Shown one piece after another: positions 33,743 through 40,502 of a DNA stretch of 42,541 bases (the first letter of the stretch is position 1; each line of letters begins with the position of its first letter). Made by a program: the position numbers and the translations under genes. Source of the DNA: Lachnospiraceae bacterium (lineage in GTDB: Bacteria > Bacillota > Clostridia > Lachnospirales > Lachnospiraceae); the NCBI GenBank assembly GCA_017938145.1, contig JAGBCB010000030.1:1-42541 (forward strand), in the 5' to 3' direction. Below the pieces are notes generated by a model that saw only the letters and a program-made list of their open reading frames with translations, was not told where the DNA came from and searched no databases.

Positions 33743-34747
33743 ATGGAAGATTCCAAAAAGACTTTATTCAGTGGCATGCAGGCCACAGGTAACTTAACCT
33801 TAGGTAACTATTTAGGAGCATTAAAAAACTGGGTGGCACTCAGTGATGAATACAACTGTTTTTACTGTGTTGTTGACGAGCACTCCATCACCGTAAGACA
33901 GGACCCGGCGGAGCTTAGAAGCCGCGCAAGAAAACTGCTTACCCTTTATCTAGCAGCAGGTCTTGACCCTGAGAAAAACTGCATTTACTATCAGTCCCAT
34001 GTGTCTGCCCACGCAGAGCTGGCATGGATTTTAAACTGCTTCACTTACATGGGCGAACTGCAGAGAATGACACAGTTTAAGGATAAGTCCGCAAAGCATG
34101 CCGACAATATTAATGCTGGTCTGTTTACTTATCCGGTGCTGATGGCAGCAGATATTTTACTGTTCCAGTCCGACGTGGTTCCGGTTGGTATCGACCAGAT
34201 GCAGCACCTTGAGCTGACCAGAGATATCGCTCAGCGTTTCAACGGCATTTACGGTGATGTATTTAAGATTCCGGAAGCTTACATCGGTAAGTCCGGCGCC
34301 AAGATTATGAGCCTGCAGGACCCAACTAAGAAGATGTCCAAGTCCGATGAAAATCCAAACGCAAGCATCTATCTGTTGGATGATCCGGATACCATTATGA
34401 GAAAGTTTAAGCGTGCCGTAACCGACTCCGAAGGTACTATTTTATACCGCGATGAGCAGCCGGGCGTAAAGAACTTAATTGACATTTACAGCGCATGTAC
34501 CGGTAAGGCTCCGGCTGATATTGAAAAGGAATTTGACGGCAAGGGCTACGGCGATTTCAAGATGGCTGTGGGCGAGACCGTTGTGTCTGTTCTTAAGCCT
34601 CTTCAGGATAGAATGGCAGACATTGCCAAGGATAAGGCTTACGTAGACAGCGTAATCAAGAACAATGCCGAGAAGGCAAACTACTTCGCAAACAAGACCT
34701 TGAGAAAGGTTCAGAAGAAGGTTGGTTTCCCGGAAAGAATCCGCTAG
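33743..34747 (+). CDS. trpS: Tryptophanyl-tRNA synthetase
   Basis: A 334-residue class I synthetase (EC 6.1.1.2). The N-terminal FSGMQATGNLTLGNYLGAL carries the HIGH-equivalent GNYLG, VVDEHSITV is the adjacent strand and KMSKS lies at 197-201. Length and segment order equal bacterial TrpS. The ATG at 33743 has AAAAGGAG 8 bases upstream; in-frame codons further up belong to the T-box terminator. Regulated by the preceding T-box. The HAD hydrolase gene follows 30 bases later without a terminator. Confidence 0.97.
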   Translation: MEDSKKTLFSGMQATGNLTLGNYLGALKNWVALSDEYNCFYCVVDEHSITVRQDPAELRSRARKLLTLYLAAGLDPEKNCIYYQSHVSAHAELAWILNCFTYMGELQRMTQFKDKSAKHADNINAGLFTYPVLMAADILLFQSDVVPVGIDQMQHLELTRDIAQRFNGIYGDVFKIPEAYIGKSGAKIMSLQDPTKKMSKSDENPNASIYLLDDPDTIMRKFKRAVTDSEGTILYRDEQPGVKNLIDIYSACTGKAPADIEKEFDGKGYGDFKMAVGETVVSVLKPLQDRMADIAKDKAYVDSVIKNNAEKANYFANKTLRKVQKKVGFPERIR

Positions 34748-34777
34748 TTCACAGGAAAGAGAGACGGTTAGTCAGCA

Positions 34778-35590
34778 ATGGATTACAAATTAATTGTATT
34801 AGATATTGATGGAACATTAACTAATTCGAAGAAAGAAATCACGCCCCGCACCAAAGAGGCGTTAATCAAGATTCAGGAGCAGGGCGTTTACGTGGCAATT
34901 GCCAGTGGCCGCCCGACTCCGGGTACCAGAAAGGTAGCACAGGAGCTGGAACTTTCTCGCTTTGGTAACTATGTGCTGTCCTTTAACGGTGGTCGTGTTA
35001 TCAACTGCAAAACCGGTGAAGTAGTTCTGGATAAGACCATTCCGGCAAAGATGGCAGGTGTGCTCTGCGAGGAGGCAAGACAGCATGGCGTGGGCATCAT
35101 GACCTACGACAGCGAATGCGCCCTGGCAGGTACCGATGTGATCGACGAGTACATGGAACTGGAGGCCCGCATCAACAGCATCGAATTAAAGCCGGTGGGC
35201 CATTTTAAGGACTATGTGGACTTTCCGGTAAACAAGTGCCTTATGACCGGTGAACCGGAGCGTATGGCAGAACTGGAAAAGGAGTTAAAGGAAAAGTACG
35301 CCGGAAGCTTAAATATCTTCCGCTCCGAACCGTTCTTTTTGGAATTGATGCCAAAGGGCATCGACAAAGCCGCTGTGCTGAAAAACTTCCTGCCGTTTCT
35401 CGGCATCACCAGAGACGAAGTCATCTGCTGCGGCGACGGCTACAACGACAAAACCATGATTGAATTTGCCGGCCTCGGTGTTGCCATGGCCAATGCCAGA
35501 GATGAGGTAAAAGAGGTGGCAGACTATATCACCGCATCTAATGATGAGGATGGGGTGGCCGAGGTTGTGGAGAAGTATATTTTGAAGTAA
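34778..35590 (+). CDS. Cof-type HAD-IIB phosphatase
   Basis: A 270-residue haloacid-dehalogenase phosphatase. Motif I is LDIDGTLTNS with nucleophile Asp near residue 8 and acid Asp10, motif II is in IASGRPT, and motif III/IV reads CGDGYNDKTMIEFAGLGVAMANA. The cap between about residues 85-190 is the C2b type. These enzymes dephosphorylate sugar phosphates or flavin-type nucleotides; substrate unclear. The ribosome site is weak (GGAAAGAGAG). It follows trpS without terminator, so the T-box may also affect it. The kinase gene starts 36 bases after its stop. Confidence 0.9.
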   Translation: MDYKLIVLDIDGTLTNSKKEITPRTKEALIKIQEQGVYVAIASGRPTPGTRKVAQELELSRFGNYVLSFNGGRVINCKTGEVVLDKTIPAKMAGVLCEEARQHGVGIMTYDSECALAGTDVIDEYMELEARINSIELKPVGHFKDYVDFPVNKCLMTGEPERMAELEKELKEKYAGSLNIFRSEPFFLELMPKGIDKAAVLKNFLPFLGITRDEVICCGDGYNDKTMIEFAGLGVAMANARDEVKEVADYITASNDEDGVAEVVEKYILK

Positions 35591-35626
35591 GTGCAAGGAG
35601 TTTCTTACGAAAGAGGAAGCGAAGGC

Positions 35627-37273
35627 ATGAAGTATCAAACCATAGTAACAATTAAAGAGTCAGAGAAAGCAACGGTAGAACTGGCAGCGATAGAATTGTT
35701 TGTCGGTCCTGTAATTGTAAAGCGATTAAAGGGAGGTAATCCCGAGATTTACCGGTTACTTTCTATCCAGAGCAATCCGCATATTCCGCAGATTTATGCT
35801 GTAGAAGAGCAGGAGAATGAATTGCTCATTGCGGAAGAATACGTGGATGGCGAAAGCCTTTCCGAGCATTTGCAGAAGAACCTGCTTTCCGATGAGCAAA
35901 AGTTAAATTATGCCCTGCAGCTTTGCGAAGCTGTGGGCTTTTTGCATGCCCTGAATCCGTCGGTAATCCATCGGGATATCAAGCCTTCCAATATTTTAAT
36001 CAATGGAAAAGGTGAGTTGAAGCTGATTGATTTTGACGCTTCCAGATATTATAAGGAAGCTCCAAGCAGCAGTGACACCAGACTTCTTGGTACGGTGGAA
36101 TATGCACCTCCGGAGCAGTTTGGTTATTCCCAGACCGATGTCCGCAGCGACATTTATTCCATGGGGGTAGTGTTTCACGAAATGCGTCCGACAGAGAATA
36201 AAAGATTAGCGGAGCAGTGGGAGAAAATTGCAGAAAAGTGTACCAGCTTTGACCCGAAAAACCGCTATCAGAGCGTGGCGGAATTAAAGCGGGAACTGGA
36301 AAAACTGGCAGATTGGAAAAAAAGTAGAAGAGGGAAAATCGCAGCATGGATTGGTGGTGCGGCTGTTCTTTTGGCGGTGGCAGTGCTGGCGGTAGTAATG
36401 TGGCACGGACAGGGTGCAGCAAAGGATGTTGATGGGGCGAATATGACGACGGTACCTACAAGTGTGCCTACAGATGCTCCGACGTTATTACCAACCAATG
36501 TGCCGACATTGACGCTAACAAATATTCCAACGGAAACTCCAACACCGGAGCCGACGGTCACACCGGCCGATATGCCTATACCGACACGTATAGCTACCGT
36601 AACGTCTTCGAGCGGTAATATAGGGAATAATTTCATAAGTATGGGCTCGGAAATAGCAGATGAATTATTAAAGCAGAGCTTTTACATTGATACCTTCTAC
36701 AAAGGATTAGACACCGGCGCAGACTTTATGCAGTACTCTACTCTTTACGAAGGAAAAGAAGTTTCGTTTACAAAAATCCGGGTGGAGAATTTGGAAACCG
36801 GAGAATATTTTTTGGTTCCGGAAGATTTATTTTACAACGAAAACAATGTGGTTCACATTAAGCGTAGTTATATGCTGGAATGGGCGGAATCCTGTTACCG
36901 GTTGGATATAGAATATGAAGACAGTGCAAACGGACGTCGCGGTTCTATGACAACGCATTTGATGATTTACGATGGTGACAAGGTGGCAGAGAATGCCCAA
37001 CTTTTCGACAATAATTATCTGGAATATTATTACGAATATGACGCTTGCGTACATACTATTTTAGCAAATGATATCGTTGGCAGATTTAAAGATACCGGAG
37101 AGTACAGGTTGCTGGAAAACGGACGGGTCATTGAATTTGATGCGGATTTTTTGAAACAACATGTTGTGTTAGGTGGAAGCGGAGAATTTTTTCTTACCTT
37201 GGAATTGGAGAATGGTCGCAGGCAACAGTTGGCAATCCGGTATCTGTCCGGAAAACCATCCTATGTATATTAG
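35627..37273 (+). CDS. Membrane Ser/Thr protein kinase with X2/Ig-like outside domains
   Basis: A 548-residue protein. Residues about 1-215 form a protein kinase: VIVKRL (probable lysine), the catalytic loop VIHRDIKPSN with Asp117, DFDASR in place of DFG, and GTVEYAPPEQF. The N-lobe is short with no clear glycine loop. A basic stretch leads to one membrane helix (about 237-258), then a Thr/Pro linker (about 275-325) and an outside region (about 340-548) that I read as two X2/Ig-like repeats (segments around FLVPEDLFY...VVHIKRSYM and YRLLENGRVIEFDADFL). So kinase inside, binding part outside. The start at 35627 follows GAGGAAGCGA; an earlier GTG at 35591 lacks a site. The small regulator follows 10 bases on. 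Confidence 0.85.
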   Translation: MKYQTIVTIKESEKATVELAAIELFVGPVIVKRLKGGNPEIYRLLSIQSNPHIPQIYAVEEQENELLIAEEYVDGESLSEHLQKNLLSDEQKLNYALQLCEAVGFLHALNPSVIHRDIKPSNILINGKGELKLIDFDASRYYKEAPSSSDTRLLGTVEYAPPEQFGYSQTDVRSDIYSMGVVFHEMRPTENKRLAEQWEKIAEKCTSFDPKNRYQSVAELKRELEKLADWKKSRRGKIAAWIGGAAVLLAVAVLAVVMWHGQGAAKDVDGANMTTVPTSVPTDAPTLLPTNVPTLTLTNIPTETPTPEPTVTPADMPIPTRIATVTSSSGNIGNNFISMGSEIADELLKQSFYIDTFYKGLDTGADFMQYSTLYEGKEVSFTKIRVENLETGEYFLVPEDLFYNENNVVHIKRSYMLEWAESCYRLDIEYEDSANGRRGSMTTHLMIYDGDKVAENAQLFDNNYLEYYYEYDACVHTILANDIVGRFKDTGEYRLLENGRVIEFDADFLKQHVVLGGSGEFFLTLELENGRRQQLAIRYLSGKPSYVY

Positions 37274-37283
37274 GAGAAGAAAT

Positions 37284-37706
37284 ATGGAAAAAAGCACGGA
37301 ATTATTACAATCCGAATTGAAAAACGCCAAGAATCCGGCGGATTTTTTCGAGAAGAATATGCAGGTGTTGAAAGGAAAAACGGTACAGGAATTCCTGATG
37401 GAGCTGTTAATTAAATATAATTTGGAACGGAAAGACGTGGTTGTAAAATCCGGCTTGACCGGTACCTATCCGTATCAGATTTTTGACGGAAAAAAGACGG
37501 CCGGCAGGGATAAATTGATTCAGCTGGCCTTTGGATTTCCGCTGTCTTTGGACGAAACTCAGCACCTTTTGAAGTATGGAGGACATAACGAACTTTACGT
37601 TAAAGTGAAGCGGGATGCCTATGTGATGTTTGCCCTGGAAAAGAAATATGACATCCAAAAATTAAATGAACTTCTCTTTGAGTGCGGCGAAAAAACTTTT
37701 GAATAA
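37284..37706 (+). CDS. Small helix-turn-helix-like protein 1 (kinase neighbour)
   Basis: A 140-residue protein. The middle part (YPYQIFDGKKTAGRDKLIQLAFGFPLSLDETQHLLKYGG, given here in pieces: YQIFDGKK, RDKLIQLAFGFPLS, ETQHLLKYGG) matches a variant XRE-like helix-turn-helix type common in Lachnospiraceae beside protein kinases. The ends are helical. AGGAGA lies 8 bases before the ATG, 10 bases after the kinase stop, so the two share a transcript. It could bind the TTATGC palindrome downstream or be a kinase target; neither is shown. It is a paralogue of the next gene, which starts 114 bases after its stop. Confidence 0.7.
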   Translation: MEKSTELLQSELKNAKNPADFFEKNMQVLKGKTVQEFLMELLIKYNLERKDVVVKSGLTGTYPYQIFDGKKTAGRDKLIQLAFGFPLSLDETQHLLKYGGHNELYVKVKRDAYVMFALEKKYDIQKLNELLFECGEKTFE

Positions 37707-37715
37707 TTGCCCAAA

Positions 37716-37759
37716 TTATGCTGCGGGCATAAGACTTTTCGGGTACTTTTGCTTAAAAT
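37716..37759 (+). promoter_or_regulatory. Palindromic operator and -10 box, copy 1
   Basis: TTATGC (37716-37721), a 5-base spacer and GCATAA (37727-37732) form a perfect palindrome followed by GACTTT. A TAAAAT -10 box lies at 37754-37759, 21 bases after the palindrome, with no good -35. The same block occurs before the zinc-ribbon gene. Confidence 0.65.
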
Positions 37760-37820
37760 AGACTTGTACATGAATGGCATAGTGATGCTTCATGTAAGAG
37801 CAAGTAAGAGGTGCCGGAAA

Positions 37821-38270
37821 ATGGGGAAAGACACAGAAAAGTTAATGAATGAATTAAAGCTTGCAAAAGGCTTAGGGGAATTTCTTGAAGAAAACACAGA
37901 TGAATTTGAAGAACTTCCGTTAACAGACATGTTAGCGGAAATGCTGAGAAAGTACGACAAAAACAGGATTGATGTCATCAAAGCTGCCCGTTTGGATTTT
38001 ACCTACGGATACCAGATTTTTGACGGAAAGAAGAAACCGCGCCGGGAAAAGCTGTTACAGCTTGCCTTTGGCTTCCCGCTTTCTGTGGAAGATACCAACC
38101 GTATGCTTCGGGCAGGCGGTGTTAGTGGCCTGTATGTCCGCAGTAAAAGAGATGTGGTTTGTATGTATTGTCTGCAGCAGGGTACATCTCTGGATGAGTG
38201 CAATACCTTATTGTATCAGATGGGTGAGGAGACTCTGATTAAAGAAGATTATGACAAAAAAGAGAAATAA
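37821..38270 (+). CDS. Small helix-turn-helix-like protein 2 (paralogue)
   Basis: A 149-residue protein clearly related to the previous one: YGYQIFDGKK, REKLLQLAFGFPLS and the AGGVSGLYVRSKRD region align with YPYQIFDGKK, RDKLIQLAFGFPLS and GGHNELYVKVKRD. The C-terminus is longer and ends with charged residues (KEDYDKKEK). The ATG at 37821 is preceded by AAGAGGTG; the in-frame region back to 37707 includes the operator and promoter and is not translated in my reading. Its own promoter and terminator mean it can be expressed apart from the kinase. Probably a DNA-binding or phosphate-receiving regulator. Confidence 0.65.
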   Translation: MGKDTEKLMNELKLAKGLGEFLEENTDEFEELPLTDMLAEMLRKYDKNRIDVIKAARLDFTYGYQIFDGKKKPRREKLLQLAFGFPLSVEDTNRMLRAGGVSGLYVRSKRDVVCMYCLQQGTSLDECNTLLYQMGEETLIKEDYDKKEK

Positions 38271-38284
38271 GATGTGAATTTTGG

Positions 38285-38310
38285 AGAGCTCGCAGATGCG
38301 GGCTCTTTTT
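38285..38310 (+). terminator. Intrinsic terminator after HTH-like gene 2
   Basis: GAGCTCGC (38285-38292) pairs with GCGGGCTC (38298-38305) with one U-G pair, followed by TTTTT. Confidence 0.8.
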
Positions 38311-38349
38311 GTATGGAAAAAAGAAAGAAAATTGTCGAATTGCGTGAAA

Positions 38350-38394
38350 TTATGCTGGGAGCATAAGACTTTACAAGAGAAAAAGTCTTATAAT
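38350..38394 (+). promoter_or_regulatory. Palindromic operator and promoter, copy 2
   Basis: TTATGC (38350-38355), a 5-base spacer and GCATAA (38361-38366), with the same flanks (AAAT before, GACTTT after) as copy 1. A perfect TATAAT lies at 38389-38394, 22 bases after the palindrome. A second inverted repeat, AAGACTTT-N9-AAAGTCTT (38365-38389), fills the spacer region only in this copy. No good -35 exists, so an activator at the palindrome is possible. Confidence 0.7.
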
Positions 38395-38447
38395 TGGATT
38401 AGTGAAATTATGGTAGAAAATTAAATTTATTAGAATGTGAGGGTATT

Positions 38448-40454
38448 ATGAAATTTTGTGAAGAATGTGGAGCAAAATTGGAAGATGATGCGAAATTTTG
38501 CGAGGAATGCGGTGCGGCAGTAGAGGACTTTACAGAAGGAACGAAGGTTGAAGATAGCATGTCAGAAGATGGTCAGAAAGATGCTATGGATGAATCTCTG
38601 GAGGTATTCGTGCGTTTCTGTGAAGAGTGCGGAGCAAAGCTGGAAGCGGGAGCGATGTTCTGTGAGGAATGTGGTACGGCAGTAGAGGAACTTGCAGAAG
38701 CAGCTGAACCTGTCACTGATAAACAAGAAGTTTTTCCGGAAGTGATGCAGGAAGAGAACATATTTGTGCGTTTTTGTGAAGAGTGCGGAGCAAAGTTGGA
38801 AGCAGGAGCAAAGTTCTGTGAGGAATGTGGCGCAGCTGTAGAGGAACTTGTAGAAGAGGAACTTCAAGAAGAAATTTCAGAGGAAACCTTGGAAGAATCG
38901 GTAGAAGAAAATCCAGTAGAAGAGAACGTTTGGGATGAACCAGCCGAAGAAGAATTAGAGAGTGTTGCCGAAGAGCCGGATACGTTTGTATTTGCTGGTG
39001 AAGAACCTACGGAAGAACCGGAAGTGGCTTTTGCTGAAACTGAAATTATTCCGGAAGAGGCGCTAGAAGAACTTCCAGAAGAGGAAGCAGTGGAGGAAGT
39101 CCAGGAAGAGGCAGCAGAAGAGATACTTGTAGAAGAGGAACCGATTGGAATGAAATTCTGTGGGGAATGCGGAGCACGGTTAGCGGACGCAGCAGAATTG
39201 GATAAGGTTGCTATTAACTTGGAGAAAGAGCAACCAAAAGTAGCGGAAGATTTATCGGAGAAAATATCAGAAAAACCTGAGCTAGAGACCAAAAGCAAAT
39301 TGAAGGCAGGATGGATTATTCTTGCAGGGGGATTGCTTATAGCCATTGTTTTGTTTGTGTTGCTTGGAAGTGGTATCTTACAGCAAAATGGCAAGCAACA
39401 AGAAATAAATAATGGTGATAATTTTGGGGTTAAAGAAACGTTGGTGCCGACTATGACCGTAGCACCAACGGAAACAGTAGCGCCGGCGGCAACAGCAACG
39501 TCAAAGCCGACGGCAACGGTAACGCCAACATCAATACCGACGCCAACGGCAACAGCAACGCTGAAACCGACAAATACGCCGGTACCAACGGCAACAGCAA
39601 CACCGACACCAACGAATACACCGGTGCCAACGGCGACATCAATACCGAAGCCAACGAATACACCGGTGCCAACGGCGACATCAACACCGAAGCCGACGAA
39701 TACACCGGTGCCAACGGCAACAGCAACGCCGAAACCGACGAATACGCCAGTCCCAACGCTGACTGCAGATCAAGAAGCATATTATCGCACAACTGCTCCA
39801 GAGTGGAGGGATGACCCGACAGACTCCGATGAAATAAAGAAGATTAAGCAATCACTTCGAGACGGTGAGTATTCGCATTATTGCTTTAAAGACAGACTTG
39901 CAGGAGCAAGTCTTATTACACAAATGGCCTGGCTGAGTAATCCGGAAAATGAGTTGTTATCCATTAGGTTACACTCGCTTCAGACCGAGGAATGGATTAC
40001 AATTGATAAAAAGTATTACGAGGTTAATGGAGATATTATACAAATCGTGAAGGAATATATAGATTCTCTCGCGGATGGATATTATTGTATGTATTATACG
40101 GTTCATGTTCCTGAACTGGGAGGACAGATTGACCATAGGCAAACCTGGTATGTTGCTCAAAATGATATATATCAGGAAAGGAAGATGTGGTTATATTATC
40201 CATATCTTGAATATAAGGAAAATTACAAAAGTGTAAATGCGGTTTTAAGCCCGGATTCCACAAAGGTGATTTCTAAGTTGAAGTGGAGTGATGGTTCTGA
40301 AGTTAATAAATCATTATATGAGATTCTTTATGATGGGCGGGCAATCAGACTTTCAGCAGAACTGTTACAGCAATGTGCGACAACGGATAAGTGGAGCTTT
40401 TGGGTTCAGAGTACGGATGGAAGTGAAGCGGATTTGAATATAAATAAACAGTAA
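38448..40454 (+). CDS. Membrane protein with repeated zinc ribbons, acidic domain and X2/Ig-like outside repeats
   Basis: A 668-residue protein with no known name. Three near-identical zinc ribbons (FCEECGAKLE...FCEECGAAVE; starts near residues 2, 62 and 106) are followed by a Glu-rich stretch and a fourth, half-lost ribbon (FCGECGARL near 233) lacking its second Cys pair. One membrane helix lies at about 284-305, then a Thr/Pro linker with 14-residue repeats (about 330-440) and two X2/Ig-like repeats (about 480-570 and 575-665, e.g. YYEVNGDIIQIVKEYIDSL and YEILYDGRAIRLSAELL). The outside part parallels that of the kinase at 35627. GTGAGGG lies before the ATG. The next gene follows 48 bases on without terminator. 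Confidence 0.8.
   Translation: MKFCEECGAKLEDDAKFCEECGAAVEDFTEGTKVEDSMSEDGQKDAMDESLEVFVRFCEECGAKLEAGAMFCEECGTAVEELAEAAEPVTDKQEVFPEVMQEENIFVRFCEECGAKLEAGAKFCEECGAAVEELVEEELQEEISEETLEESVEENPVEENVWDEPAEEELESVAEEPDTFVFAGEEPTEEPEVAFAETEIIPEEALEELPEEEAVEEVQEEAAEEILVEEEPIGMKFCGECGARLADAAELDKVAINLEKEQPKVAEDLSEKISEKPELETKSKLKAGWIILAGGLLIAIVLFVLLGSGILQQNGKQQEINNGDNFGVKETLVPTMTVAPTETVAPAATATSKPTATVTPTSIPTPTATATLKPTNTPVPTATATPTPTNTPVPTATSIPKPTNTPVPTATSTPKPTNTPVPTATATPKPTNTPVPTLTADQEAYYRTTAPEWRDDPTDSDEIKKIKQSLRDGEYSHYCFKDRLAGASLITQMAWLSNPENELLSIRLHSLQTEEWITIDKKYYEVNGDIIQIVKEYIDSLADGYYCMYYTVHVPELGGQIDHRQTWYVAQNDIYQERKMWLYYPYLEYKENYKSVNAVLSPDSTKVISKLKWSDGSEVNKSLYEILYDGRAIRLSAELLQQCATTDKWSFWVQSTDGSEADLNINKQ
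39564..39757 (+). repeat. 42-base in-frame tandem repeat (Thr/Pro linker)
   Basis: About 4.6 copies of a 42-base unit encode KPTNTPVPTATATP-like 14-residue steps. The unit is likely to vary in copy number between strains by slippage, changing the linker length between membrane and outside domains. Confidence 0.9.
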
Positions 40455-40502
40455 TCATCCGTGCGAAAAAGGACAATAGAGAAAAACTATTAGGAGGACA
40501 TT

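Noticed and set aside
38864-39394. Long antisense open frames opposite the zinc-ribbon and linker region
   Set aside because: They mirror the Glu-rich and Thr/Pro-rich coding sequence as Ser/Leu-rich shadows and have no ribosome sites.
39564-39757. Short regular repeats that could look like a CRISPR array
   Set aside because: They are 42-base in-frame repeats encoding a Thr/Pro linker, without variable spacers.
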